64,000 bases of DNA from Parerythrobacter lutipelagi (GTDB taxonomy: Bacteria > Pseudomonadota > Alphaproteobacteria > Sphingomonadales > Sphingomonadaceae): contig NZ_SKCJ01000002.1 of assembly GCF_005434975.1 (NCBI RefSeq), forward strand, positions 1,240,001 to 1,304,000, given 5' to 3'. How positions within the stretch are numbered: position 1 is the first letter of the stretch; every line of letters begins with the position of its first letter. Shown here piece after piece: positions 1 to 8,829 of this stretch. Under the pieces are notes generated by a model. The model was not told the origin of the DNA, searched no databases, and worked only from the letters and a program-made list of their open reading frames with translations. Both the position numbers and the translations under genes were made by a program.

Positions 1-677
1 TCGCCAAGCGAAAGCTTCTTGAGCTTCTTGCCATCATATTTGACCAGCCGTGCATCAAAGCCGGTCCCGTCCTGTTCCAGCTTGGCGACAATCGACCAAT
101 ATTCGTCAGGCCGGAAAATCTCGATCTCGTGTTCACGCTCGCAAATCAGGCGCAGGGCAACCGACTGTACGCGCCCGGCCGATTTCGCGCCGGGCAGCTT
201 GCGCCACAACACCGGACTAAGAGTGAACCCGAACAGACGGTCGAGTGCACGCCGCGCGAGATAGGCATCCACCAGATCCATATCGATATCACGCGGCTTG
301 CCCATCGCTCCGGTAACGGCAGCCTTGGTAATCGCGTTGAAGGTCACGCGATCGACCTTGTCCGGCAACGCTTTGCGCTTTTTGAGCAGTTCCAGAACAT
401 GCCAGCTGATCGCTTCGCCTTCGCGGTCAGGGTCAGTCGCGAGGACGAGACGGTCGGATTGCTTCGCCGCGTCGACGATTGCCTTGACCTGATCCTTGTT
501 CCGCTTGTCCTGATAGACCTGCCAGGTCATCGCGAAATCCTCTTCCGGACGGACTGCATCGTCCTTCTTCGGAAAATCACGAACATGGCCATAAGAAGCG
601 AGAACCTTGAAGTCCTTGCCGAGATAGCCTTCGATTGTTTTCGCCTTGGCGGGCGATTCTACGATTACAAGTTGCAT
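1..677 (-). CDS. topA: DNA topoisomerase I, N-terminal part (runs off the left edge)
   Basis: Type IA topoisomerase that relaxes negatively supercoiled DNA. Reading the minus strand from the ATG at 677 gives about 225 residues that continue past the window edge. The Toprim domain is clear: it opens with MQLVIVESPAKAKTI, and the acidic metal-binding motif DPDREGEAI follows near residue 85. The conserved SAGRVQSVALRLI segment lies near residue 178. The active-site tyrosine region lies outside the window. The 26-bp alternating purine-pyrimidine tract just upstream (697-722) may matter for its control. Identity is very secure; only the N-terminal third is present here. Confidence 0.97.
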   Translation of the reverse strand, partial: MQLVIVESPAKAKTIEGYLGKDFKVLASYGHVRDFPKKDDAVRPEEDFAMTWQVYQDKRNKDQVKAIVDAAKQSDRLVLATDPDREGEAISWHVLELLKKRKALPDKVDRVTFNAITKAAVTGAMGKPRDIDMDLVDAYLARRALDRLFGFTLSPVLWRKLPGAKSAGRVQSVALRLICEREHEIEIFRPDEYWSIVAKLEQDGTGFDARLVKYDGKKLKKLSLG

Positions 678-696
678 GTCTGCTGGAACTGTCCCT

Positions 697-722
697 TACG
701 CGTATACGTGTACGTACGCGCG
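697..722. promoter_or_regulatory. 26-bp alternating pyrimidine-purine tract upstream of topA
   Basis: The stretch from t697 to g722 alternates pyrimidine and purine without a break, mixing CG, TA and TG steps, and starts 20 bp upstream of the topA ATG. Such tracts can flip to Z-form or melt under negative supercoiling. A role in supercoil-sensitive topA expression is inference only; the run itself is read directly. Confidence 0.45.
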
Positions 723-785
723 ATTTTGTGCCGCCCTTTGCGTTGGTCAAGCCGGTTTGGTCAAGTCCTGTCGGAGGATTGCAGG

Positions 786-1457
786 TCAGGCAAACACGTC
801 GGCGACCTCGGACGTCGGCTCGGTCAGAATGCGATATACCGCGACCGAGAGCCCCATCATCACTATCGGCAAGATGTGAAGCGCCAGTCCTGGCAGGACC
901 GTAAGCGGAGAATTGCGTCCAAGCGCACCGGCCAATCCTGACACTGCGCCATAGGCTATCAACCACCCGAACAGGATGACGAACACAGCCAGGCTGAGTT
1001 GCAGTGTGCTACCGTCGCTGGCGCTCCAGCTGTCCCCCATCGCCTGGAACAGACTGCGGTCTCTGGCGACCAGAAAAGCTGGAGCCATGATCCATTTGGC
1101 CATCAGGATCACGCCAGGGACGACCAGAAAATTGGTCGCAAATCCCGCTGCAATCCCGATGAGCAGCGCCATGAAAAACAGCTGGAAAACGCGAAATCGG
1201 TCATCTTCGACAATGCCGTGCCGCTGCATCAGTTGCTGAAACAACCAGTAGTGCGCGACCCAATAGGCGACAAAGCCGGCTAGCCCGATGAGCCCGCCAA
1301 GGCCGACGGTTTGCGACTTTGCTGCATAACCAAGCAAGCCAAGAAACCCGAAACCTGCAAAGTATAACCCGATCTCGCGCTTGATCAGCCCAAGCTCCAG
1401 AAAAGCACCGCCGAGAAAGTCGCCGATGTTTGCCTGCCTTGGTTCATTCAATGCCAT
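786..1457 (-). CDS. Multi-pass inner-membrane protein of unknown function
   Basis: A 223-residue protein rich in hydrophobic segments: roughly residues 30-45, 52-75, 90-125, 150-180 and 185-212, so probably five or six membrane spans. The mix of short polar loops and glycine-rich helices resembles the membrane domains of the YciC/glycerophosphodiester-phosphodiesterase-associated type, but I do not recognise a diagnostic motif. ATG at 1457 is preferred; an in-frame TTG lies one codon upstream. It follows dprA on the same strand after about 20 bp and probably shares its transcript. Function unknown. Confidence 0.75.
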   Translation of the reverse strand: MALNEPRQANIGDFLGGAFLELGLIKREIGLYFAGFGFLGLLGYAAKSQTVGLGGLIGLAGFVAYWVAHYWLFQQLMQRHGIVEDDRFRVFQLFFMALLIGIAAGFATNFLVVPGVILMAKWIMAPAFLVARDRSLFQAMGDSWSASDGSTLQLSLAVFVILFGWLIAYGAVSGLAGALGRNSPLTVLPGLALHILPIVMMGLSVAVYRILTEPTSEVADVFA

Positions 1458-1476
1458 CAATGCGCCCCATCAGCGG

Positions 1477-2592
1477 TCAGTTGTGAACACTGACTCGTCC
1501 GCCCGCATGCCTCTGCAATCGGCCGGAAATTTCAAGCTCAAGCAGTGCCATTTGCACAGACGCGGCGCTTTCGCCCGATTGGCGGATCAGTTCGTCTATC
1601 GCCACCGGCGCGGTGGTTAGCAAACTGGCGATGTCGGCCGGATCGGCCTCTGCCAATTCTTCATGCGGAGTGAAATCAGGGGCGTTCGCCTCGCGAAAAC
1701 TCGAACGGGGTGTGCCATCGAACCCCCTTAGAAGTTCGACCACGTCATCGACCGCCTGAACCAGGACCGCTCCGTCCCGGATCAGCTTGTTGCAGCCCTG
1801 TGATCGCGCATCGAGCGGGCTACCCGGAATTGCCATTACTTCACGGCCGGCTTCACCCGCGAGACGTGCCGTAATCAGCGAGCCGGACTTGGGCGCGGCT
1901 TCGGCGACCAAGGTTCCGGCGGCAATGCCGGCAATGATCCGGTTGCGGCTGGGGAAGTGGCTGCCGCGTGGTTCGGTACCAGGCGGCTGTTCCGCAAGGA
2001 GAAGCCCTTCAGTAGCGATCCGTTCCTGCAGTTCGGCATGCTGCGGCGGATAAGCGATTTCGATGCCGCTCGCGATTACGCCGATGGTGGACGCGCCATC
2101 CGCGCTCGATAGCGCGCCCTTGTGTGCGGCACCGTCGATCCCCCGCGCCAGCCCTGAGACGACCGCGAATCCCTCCGCCGCCAGCCCGGCGCCGAATTCG
2201 CGTGCCAGCTTGATCGCTGCCGCCGACGCGTTCCGAGCGCCGACAATGGCAACGCAAGGTTGCTTCACCAATTCGAGCCGGCCGCGATAGGTCAGGATCG
2301 GCGGCGCACTTTCCAGTTCACGCAACAGCGGCGGATAGTCGGGTGAGTCATGGAACAGGTATTTCGCCCCGGCCTTGCGGGTCGCCAGAACCTCTGCCTC
2401 AACCTTGTCCGCTGCAATCGGACGGTAACTGCGCCCGCCTCGTTTGCCGAGGTCCGGCAATCCTTCAAGCGCCGATCGCGCATCACCAAATCGCTGCAGC
2501 AAGTGAAGATAGGTTACCGGCCCGATGTAAGGCGAGCGAAGCAGCCGTATGCGAGCAAATGCCTCTTCCTGGGAAAGCGCTGCGGCTTTCAC
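1477..2592 (-). CDS. dprA: DNA-processing protein DprA (Smf)
   Basis: 371 residues. DprA binds incoming single-stranded DNA during transformation and loads RecA. An N-terminal SAM-like helical region (residues 1-80) precedes the Rossmann-like DprA fold, with VGARNAS at 118-124, SGLARGIDGAAH at 146-157 and SRNRIIAG at 215-222. A DprA winged-helix tail occupies about 310-371. The GTG start overlaps the plsY stop by four bases (GTGA), so the two genes are translationally coupled. Length and motif order are normal for the family. Whether the host is naturally competent cannot be told from this window. Confidence 0.96.
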   Translation of the reverse strand: MKAAALSQEEAFARIRLLRSPYIGPVTYLHLLQRFGDARSALEGLPDLGKRGGRSYRPIAADKVEAEVLATRKAGAKYLFHDSPDYPPLLRELESAPPILTYRGRLELVKQPCVAIVGARNASAAAIKLAREFGAGLAAEGFAVVSGLARGIDGAAHKGALSSADGASTIGVIASGIEIAYPPQHAELQERIATEGLLLAEQPPGTEPRGSHFPSRNRIIAGIAAGTLVAEAAPKSGSLITARLAGEAGREVMAIPGSPLDARSQGCNKLIRDGAVLVQAVDDVVELLRGFDGTPRSSFREANAPDFTPHEELAEADPADIASLLTTAPVAIDELIRQSGESAASVQMALLELEISGRLQRHAGGRVSVHN

Positions 2593-3188
2593 GTCTTGTT
2601 GCCAACCTTTGGTTCGGTCCCGGCGAACAGGCGGCTGATATTCTCGCGATGCAGCCAGATGATCAGCACCGCGATAAGCGCAAGCACTTTAGCGGGTGTC
2701 ACAAAACCCATCGCAAATGCGCCCACCGCTGCAGCGAGAACGGCGGTCATTCCGGCGAGCGAACTGATCCGGAAGATAGCCAGCATAGCGATCCAGACGC
2801 CAGCATAAATCAGCCCGAGCGGCCATGCGAGACCAAAGGCGACGCCCGCATTCGTTGCAACCCCTTTGCCGCCCTTGAACTTGAGCCAAACGGGAAAACA
2901 GTGTCCGATCACTGCGAACAATGCAGTCCAGCCCATATCCTGCCAGAAAAGCTGGCTCGCAATATAGACCGGTACGAAACCCTTGAGCAGATCAAGCAAC
3001 AGCGTCGCAGCCGCCAACCCCTTGTTTCCTGTACGCAAAACATTCGTCGCGCCGATATTGCCGCTGCCGATGCTGCGCACATCACCCATCCCGGCCATTT
3101 TGGTCAGGATCAGGCCGAACGGGATCGAACCGAAACCATAGCCGAGCAAGGCGGCCCAAAGGACGTTCAATGTCAGTTCGGTTCCCAT
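2589..3188 (-). CDS. plsY: Glycerol-3-phosphate acyltransferase PlsY
   Basis: 199-residue integral membrane enzyme that transfers the acyl group of acyl-phosphate to glycerol-3-phosphate, the first acylation in phospholipid synthesis. Hallmarks are GSGNIGATNVLR near residue 41 and FKGGKGVAT near residue 103, both in cytoplasmic loops between hydrophobic helices. It is first in a plsY-dprA-membrane protein run and is divergent from murI, with a hairpin-forming sequence (3206-3233) in its leader. Start ATG at 3188. Confidence 0.96.
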   Translation of the reverse strand: MGTELTLNVLWAALLGYGFGSIPFGLILTKMAGMGDVRSIGSGNIGATNVLRTGNKGLAAATLLLDLLKGFVPVYIASQLFWQDMGWTALFAVIGHCFPVWLKFKGGKGVATNAGVAFGLAWPLGLIYAGVWIAMLAIFRISSLAGMTAVLAAAVGAFAMGFVTPAKVLALIAVLIIWLHRENISRLFAGTEPKVGNKT

Positions 3189-3205
3189 GCCAACCCTCGC
3201 ACAAT

Positions 3206-3233
3206 AAACCCCGCGCTTGTCGAAACGGGGTTT
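3206..3233. terminator. GC-rich hairpin followed by a T run, in the plsY/murI divergent region
   Basis: AAACCCCG (3206-3213) pairs with CGGGGTTT (3226-3233) around a 12-base loop, and on the plus strand the stem is followed directly by more T residues, the form of an intrinsic terminator. Its place is odd: both neighbouring genes start here rather than end. It could stop antisense transcripts entering murI, or act as a leader structure for plsY. The structure is seen; its role is unclear. Confidence 0.5.
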
Positions 3234-3286
3234 TTCCTATCTAGGCACCTAGTATCAAAACCAGTCGTTGGACAAGCGCGGGACCG

Positions 3287-4096
3287 ATGGAATTGGAAAG
3301 AAGCGAGAAAATTGCCCCGGTCCTGATCTTCGATACCGGCGTTGGCGGGCTTACCGTGCTGGCCGAATTGCGCAAATTGCTGCCAGAAGCACCGGTGATT
3401 TTCGCCGCCGACCAGGCCGGCCTCCCCTATGGCGAGAAAACCGAAGCCGAAGTCGCCGCGCGCGTATCGGGTTTGCTCGGCCGGATGAGCGAGCGCTACC
3501 GCCCACGTCTCGCCTGCATCGCCTGCAACACAGCCAGTACGATTGCCCTCGACATGGTGAGAGACGTACTGGAAATCCCGGTTGTCGGAACAGTTCCGGC
3601 AATCAAACCGGCAGCAGCAATGACGAAAACCGGTGTGATCGGACTTCTTGGCACAAAGGCAACAATACGTCAGCCCTATGTGGACCGGCTCGAAGCGCGC
3701 TTTGCCCAAGGCAAGACGCTGCTGCGTCACGGGGCGCCGGAACTGGTCGATCCGGCTGAAGCCAAGTTGCGCGGCAAGCCGGTCGACCGCTCTATTATCC
3801 AGCGCGCCGTCGCGGCTCTCCGCGAAAAGCCGCAGGGCGAAAAGATCGACACTGTCGTGCTCGCCTGCACGCATTTCCCACTCTTGATCGAAGAGCTTTC
3901 GGGGGAATTTGGTCAGAGGGTCAGATTGATCGACGGTTCGCACGGAATCGCGCAACGGATCGTCAGCTTGCTCGACGGCCAGGACTTTGAGCGCGCTGCA
4001 CCCGACATGGCGGTGACCACAGGCCTTCTCGATGATTTCATGCCACTTTCGGATGCGCTGGGTCGTTATGGCCTCGATCGCATCGAGCGGTTTTGA
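3287..4096 (+). CDS. murI: Glutamate racemase
   Basis: 269 residues. Converts L- to D-glutamate for peptidoglycan. The two catalytic cysteines sit in ACNTAS (Cys80) and VLACTHFPLL (Cys194), with the usual His after the second. The N-terminal DTGVGG loop (Asp16) and the PYGEK loop (residues 47-51) belong to the substrate site. The family's ADTARVPYG segment here reads ADQAGLPYG, a mild variation. ATG at 3287 gives a short polar N-terminal extension before the first strand. Length is normal. Confidence 0.96.
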   Translation: MELERSEKIAPVLIFDTGVGGLTVLAELRKLLPEAPVIFAADQAGLPYGEKTEAEVAARVSGLLGRMSERYRPRLACIACNTASTIALDMVRDVLEIPVVGTVPAIKPAAAMTKTGVIGLLGTKATIRQPYVDRLEARFAQGKTLLRHGAPELVDPAEAKLRGKPVDRSIIQRAVAALREKPQGEKIDTVVLACTHFPLLIEELSGEFGQRVRLIDGSHGIAQRIVSLLDGQDFERAAPDMAVTTGLLDDFMPLSDALGRYGLDRIERF

Positions 4097-4204
4097 ATTC
4101 CTGCGAATCGTTCGCAAAGATCGCGGTGGAAATGCGCGCCAAACGGCCCTAAATCCCGTCGCCATCCGAAGCCGCTCCTATGCGGTGCCAAGTGGCAGTG
4201 TTGC

Positions 4205-5425
4205 ATGAACTACGATCAGGTATTCGACCAGGCGATCGACCGTCTTCACGAAGAGGGCCGGTATCGCGTGTTCATCGACATCCTGCGCAACAAGGGCGCA
4301 TTCCCCAACGCGCGCTGTTTTGCCAGCCACAACGGGCCCAAGCCGATCACGGTCTGGTGCTCGAATGATTACCTCGCGATGGGCCAGCACCCCAAGGTCA
4401 TCTCTGCGATGGAAGATGCCTTGCATGATGTCGGTGCCGGCTCGGGCGGTACGCGCAACATTGGCGGCAACACGCACTATCATGTCGAATTGGAAGGCGA
4501 ACTGGCCGACCTGCACGGCAAAGAGGCGGCGCTGCTGTTCACCAGCGGCTATGTTTCCAACGACGCGACCCTGTCGACCATTTCGAAATTGCTGCCGGGC
4601 TGCGTAATCTTCTCTGACGAACTCAATCACGCAAGCATGATCGCCGGCATCCGCAATTCGGGGTGCGAGAAACGGGTGTTCCGCCACAATGACATGGCGC
4701 ATCTCGAAGAATTGCTGGCCGAGGAAGATCCTGAAACGCCAAAACTGATCGCATTCGAAAGCGTGTATTCGATGGACGGCGATATCGCTCCGATCCACCA
4801 AATCTGCGACTTGGCAGACAAGTACAACGCACTGACTTATATCGACGAAGTTCATGCGGTCGGAATGTATGGCGAGCACGGCGGCGGGATATCCGAACGC
4901 GACGAAGCGGCCGACCGGATCGACATTATCGAAGGAACCCTGGGCAAGGCTTTCGGTGTGATGGGCGGTTATATTGCGGCCGATCGCAAGATCGTCGATT
5001 GCATCCGGTCTTACGCGCCGGGTTTCATTTTCACGACATCGCTCAGCCCGGCCCTTGTCGCCGGTGTTCTGGCAGCGGTAAAGCACCTCAAGGCATCGTC
5101 CGAAGAACGCGATGCGCAGCAGGCCAACGCGGCTTTGCTCAAACAGAAATTCCGCGACGCCGGCCTGCCGGTGATGGACAGTGTCACGCACATCGTGCCG
5201 CTGATGGTGGGCGACCCTGTACGTGCCAAGAAAATCAGCGATATACTGCTCGCCGAATACGGCGCTTATGTGCAGCCGATCAATTTCCCGACGGTGCCGC
5301 GCGGAACCGAACGGCTGCGGTTCACACCGGGACCTGCCCATACCGAAGCCATGATGGACAGCGTTACGGACGCGCTGGTTGAAATCTGGGATCGGCTCGA
5401 CCTCGAGTTGCGCAAAGCGGCTTGA
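4205..5425 (+). CDS. hemA: 5-aminolevulinate synthase
   Basis: 406-residue PLP enzyme condensing glycine with succinyl-CoA, the committed step of tetrapyrrole synthesis in alphaproteobacteria (Shemin pathway). Alpha-oxoamine synthase features: the PLP-holding Asp214 in [10 protein letters not shown], the Schiff-base lysine Lys248 in EGTLGKAFG, and the glycine-rich [14 protein letters not shown] segment near residue 80. It stands alone between murI and a diguanylate cyclase/phosphodiesterase gene. Its presence supports the alphaproteobacterial assignment. Confidence 0.98.
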   Translation: MNYDQVFDQAIDRLHEEGRYRVFIDILRNKGAFPNARCFASHNGPKPITVWCSNDYLAMGQHPKVISAMEDALHDVGAGSGGTRNIGGNTHYHVELEGELADLHGKEAALLFTSGYVSNDATLSTISKLLPGCVIFSDELNHASMIAGIRNSGCEKRVFRHNDMAHLEELLAEEDPETPKLIAFESVYSMDGDIAPIHQICDLADKYNALTYIDEVHAVGMYGEHGGGISERDEAADRIDIIEGTLGKAFGVMGGYIAADRKIVDCIRSYAPGFIFTTSLSPALVAGVLAAVKHLKASSEERDAQQANAALLKQKFRDAGLPVMDSVTHIVPLMVGDPVRAKKISDILLAEYGAYVQPINFPTVPRGTERLRFTPGPAHTEAMMDSVTDALVEIWDRLDLELRKAA

Positions 5426-5520
5426 GGCTAAGCAACCGTTCCGGTCACTGGCCCCGCCCTTCGCGGCCAGGCGCACGAAGCTTAGCAAATAAGTAACCAT
5501 AGCGGGCTTAAGGCACAGCC

Positions 5521-7704
5521 ATGTCCATGGCGAGTTTCCTCAAGTCGCGCGCCCCCGTCCCTGAAGAGGGCAGCGCCAATTTCAGCGGATCGCGCTTGCG
5601 CGAGCGCATTCTGGACGAGTTCGAACAAGCAGGGATCGGATGGATCTGGGCGACCGATAGGGACGGCCGGATAAGTTATCTTTCTCCGATGGCCGCCGAC
5701 GCTTTGGGCCAGGAAACGGATTCCATCCTCGGTCACCAGATCGAGGAAGTCTTCGAAATCGACCAGGACAATCCTGACCAGCAGACCGCGCGACCGCTCA
5801 AATTTCAGGTCAAGAGCCACAAGAAGATCCGCGAGCAGGTGGTGCGCTTTGCACTCAACAAATCGTCGCAGGACGTTCGCCAGATCTGGTGGAATTTGAC
5901 AGGCTATCCGGTTCACACGCCAAGCGGTGAGTTCGATGGTTATCGCGGAAGCGCGAGCGATGTCACAAACGAATACGAACGCAAGATCGTCGACTCCAAA
6001 CTTGCCGAATTCGACGGGCTCACTGGTCTGGCCAACCGTCACAACATCAATCGCTCGCTCGATGGGACGCTTGCCTCCTACAAGGCATCCGGACGCAGTT
6101 GCGCGCTGTTGATGCTCGACCTGGACAAGTTCAAGCGGGTCAATGACACACTTGGGCATCAGGCGGGCGACGAACTGCTCAAACAGGTCGCAGAGCGGCT
6201 GACCAACCTTGTCGGCAAGCGCGGACTTGTCGCGCGGCTTGGCGGCGACGAGTTTCAGGTCATGCTGGCCGACCAGGATGACCGCGGTGCCCTGGGTGAG
6301 CTGGCGGAAAAAATCATCCAGATACTCTCGCAGCCTTACGCCCTCGAAGATGACAAACGTGCCATTATCGGGGCCTCGGTGGGCATCGCTATCGCACCGT
6401 TCGACGGCGATGGCCGGGAAGCCCTGATCCGCAGCGCCGATCTCGCGCTCTATGCCGCGAAGAACGGCGGCCGCGGCCAGTTCCGGTTTTATTCTTCCGA
6501 TCTGAAGGACGAAGAAGAAGTCCGTCAGGTGATGCTTGATGATTTGCGGGTCGCGCTCGAAGAGGGCCAGCTCTACCTGCATTATCAACCAGTGGTATCC
6601 ATCAAGACCGGCCATGTGGTTTGTCTCGAAGCGCTGATGCGATGGGAACATCCCGATCGTGGTTTCGTCAGCCCCGGTCAGTTTATACCGGTCGCCGAAG
6701 ACAGCGATCTGATCAACAATCTCGGCGAGTGGGCTTTGCGCACAGCGTGCCAAGCCGCGTTGAAATGGCCCAAAAGCGTCCGCGTGGCGGTCAATGTGTC
6801 TGCGGTGCAATTTGCCAACCAGGGCTTCCCCAGCGTTGTCGCCAACGCCCTTGCGCACACCGGCCTCGATCCCGACCGGCTCGAACTTGAGCTGACGGAA
6901 AGCATCTTCGTCGGCGACACCGACGAGACCGAGCGCATGTTCGCTGCGCTGAAGGGTCTAGGCGTGCGCCTTGCGCTAGATGATTTCGGCACGGGTTATT
7001 CTTCGCTGAGCTACTTGCGCGCAGCACCGTTCGACAAGATCAAGGTCGACAAGAGCTTTGTCGATAGCTGTACCCAGAAAGACAAGAACAGCGCGAAGAT
7101 CATCGCCGCCATCGTGGGCCTGTCCAACGCGCTCAACATGGAAACCACTGTCGAGGGGGTTGAAGCTTTCGACCAGCTCGAGGTGGTCAAGGAAAAGGGC
7201 GCCAAGCTGGTTCAGGGCTTCATCTATTCGCGCCCCTTGCCCGAAGATCAGGTCGACGCACACATCGCCAGCGGCGAATTCATGATGAAGCCGGATGGGC
7301 CTGAAACCTACCGCCCCGATCGCCGCTCGGTCTTCCGCCGCGTTGGCGCGATCCACGAGGATTATTATTACAACGCCGTAATGCGCGACCTGTCGCAGAA
7401 CGGTGCCGGACTTGAAGGTATCGTCGGGCTCGAATCCGGAACCCAGCTGGTGCTCGATATGGGCGAAGGCCAGCTTGCGGTTTGCTCGGTCAGACGCACC
7501 TCCGGGTCGGAGTTCGCGGTCGAATTCGAAACGCCTCTGGTGAATGACGGAGCCGGCGGGCTGTGCACCCGCCACCGCGTGTCCAAATACGCTATTGCCG
7601 CTGCTGGGCTCCCGGCCAAACCGGGTACCGCCAGTCCGACAGAGGGCAAGCGCGACCAGTCGAAACCGAAATTCATGGAAGTATCGGCGGGCGGAATCTC
7701 CTAA
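5521..7704 (+). CDS. PAS-GGDEF-EAL-PilZ cyclic-di-GMP protein
   Basis: 727 residues, soluble, with four domains. A PAS-like sensor spans about 35-150. The GGDEF diguanylate cyclase domain (160-330) has an intact GGDEF at 241-245; the inhibitory RxxD motif just before it is absent (the segment reads RGLV). The EAL phosphodiesterase domain (345-600) has EALMRW from 370 and DDFGTGYSS and TVEGVE further on, so its metal ligands look intact. A C-terminal PilZ domain (about 615-700) has RRSVFRR and DLSQNGAGL, the c-di-GMP-binding signature. Both catalytic domains look competent; which dominates cannot be told. Monocistronic. Confidence 0.95.
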   Translation: MSMASFLKSRAPVPEEGSANFSGSRLRERILDEFEQAGIGWIWATDRDGRISYLSPMAADALGQETDSILGHQIEEVFEIDQDNPDQQTARPLKFQVKSHKKIREQVVRFALNKSSQDVRQIWWNLTGYPVHTPSGEFDGYRGSASDVTNEYERKIVDSKLAEFDGLTGLANRHNINRSLDGTLASYKASGRSCALLMLDLDKFKRVNDTLGHQAGDELLKQVAERLTNLVGKRGLVARLGGDEFQVMLADQDDRGALGELAEKIIQILSQPYALEDDKRAIIGASVGIAIAPFDGDGREALIRSADLALYAAKNGGRGQFRFYSSDLKDEEEVRQVMLDDLRVALEEGQLYLHYQPVVSIKTGHVVCLEALMRWEHPDRGFVSPGQFIPVAEDSDLINNLGEWALRTACQAALKWPKSVRVAVNVSAVQFANQGFPSVVANALAHTGLDPDRLELELTESIFVGDTDETERMFAALKGLGVRLALDDFGTGYSSLSYLRAAPFDKIKVDKSFVDSCTQKDKNSAKIIAAIVGLSNALNMETTVEGVEAFDQLEVVKEKGAKLVQGFIYSRPLPEDQVDAHIASGEFMMKPDGPETYRPDRRSVFRRVGAIHEDYYYNAVMRDLSQNGAGLEGIVGLESGTQLVLDMGEGQLAVCSVRRTSGSEFAVEFETPLVNDGAGGLCTRHRVSKYAIAAAGLPAKPGTASPTEGKRDQSKPKFMEVSAGGIS

Positions 7705-7764
7705 CCCACTCGACACAGTACCCGTGCATGCTAACCAGTCTCGAAACGAAACCTGGGAGCATGC

Positions 7765-8454
7765 ATGACAGGCACGGACATGAACTTCGACGAGGTGGTC
7801 ACCGGCCGCCGCAGCATTCGCGGCTATCTCGACAAACCCGTCCCTCAGGACCTGATCGAGGAAGTCCTCGCGCTCGCCATGCGCTCGCCCTCCTCGATGA
7901 ACACGCAGCCTTATCATTTTCATGTGCTCACCGGCGAACCGCTCGACCGGATCCGCAAGGGCAACACTGAAAACATCCTCGCCGGTGTGCCTGATAGCCG
8001 TGAGTTCCGCCGCGGCGAGCCCTTTGCCGGTGTCCACCGTGAACGCCAGATCGGCTGCGCGGTGCAGCTGTTCGAAGCCATGGGCATCGAACGCGGCGAC
8101 AAGGAGAAGCGGCAGGACTGGGTCCTGCGCGGCTTCCGCCAGTTCGACGCGCCGGTCTGCGTGATCATCGCTTACGACAAGGAGCTGGCAGGCAGCGACG
8201 ACACCGCCTTCGATTGCGGCGCGGTCACAACCGCGCTGGTCAACGCCGCGTGGAGCCGCGGGCTCGGCTGCGTGATCAACTCGCAGGGCATCATGCAGTC
8301 ACCCGTCGTACGCGAACACGCCAGCATTCCGGACGACCAGGTCATCATGAAGGCCGTCGCGCTAGGCTGGCCCGACCCCGACTTTCCTGCCAATCCGGTG
8401 AAGATCACCCGCCGCGCGGTTAGCGAAGCGGCGCGGTTCGTGGGGTTCGACTAG
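7765..8454 (+). CDS. Nitroreductase-family FMN oxidoreductase
   Basis: 229 residues. The N-terminal GRRSIRGYLDKPVP and the SPSSMNTQPYHFHVLTG segment (residues 35-55) form the FMN phosphate and isoalloxazine site typical of the family, and the late GLGCVINSQGI segment fits it too. It probably uses NAD(P)H to reduce nitroaromatics or quinones; the native substrate is unknown. ATG at 7765 follows a GGGAG ribosome site; a second ATG lies five codons in. No operon partner. Confidence 0.92.
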   Translation: MTGTDMNFDEVVTGRRSIRGYLDKPVPQDLIEEVLALAMRSPSSMNTQPYHFHVLTGEPLDRIRKGNTENILAGVPDSREFRRGEPFAGVHRERQIGCAVQLFEAMGIERGDKEKRQDWVLRGFRQFDAPVCVIIAYDKELAGSDDTAFDCGAVTTALVNAAWSRGLGCVINSQGIMQSPVVREHASIPDDQVIMKAVALGWPDPDFPANPVKITRRAVSEAARFVGFD

Positions 8455-8829
8455 GTTTCGCGGTCAGCACCCCGATTTACCCCATCGTCATCTCCGCGTA
8501 CGCGGGGGTGACGGGGAGAGGCTTGTGCCTCTTGGATTGGCAATTCGGGGGTGGCAGGGGAAATCTCGAATGCGGACATGATCCGTTGCTCCATAGTTGC
8601 GAATGAATCGGATGGATTATGTCGTGCGGGAGTCTGCAGGACAGGGATCTAGTCTTGGCGTCGCGCCTGTGTGCTTCGAATGCCGAGCCGACGCTTTCCT
8701 TTGCTAAGCGACAAGCAGCTACGGTTCAACATCTGGCTAGCCTCGTTTCGGCATTCATGCCAAGGCCGCTGCCAGCCAGTAAATGGTGCACCCCTGAACG
8801 ACTCAAACTGTGGAATTATAAAGATAACC
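8455..8829. other. 375-bp intergenic region before the PQQ dehydrogenase
   Basis: The reading frame of the next gene stays open through most of this stretch, but the in-frame codons upstream of 8830 encode a basic, low-complexity sequence with no membrane or PQQ-fold character, so I treat it as non-coding. It holds the palindrome at 8480-8516. I see no other gene or RNA. Confidence 0.5.
8480..8516. repeat. REP-like extragenic palindrome
   Basis: A perfect 12-bp palindrome CCGCGTACGCGG (8494-8505) is nested inside CGTCA/TGACG arms (8486-8490, 8509-8513) and outer CCCC/GGGG arms. It lies just after the nitroreductase stop codon. The form is that of repetitive extragenic palindromes common between genes in sphingomonads. 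I see only one copy here, so calling it a repeat family is inference. Confidence 0.5.

Noticed and set aside
8671-8829. 53-codon N-terminal extension of the PQQ dehydrogenase
   Set aside because: The extension is basic, has scattered cysteines and would bury the membrane anchor; the ATG at 8830 puts the anchor at the N-terminus.
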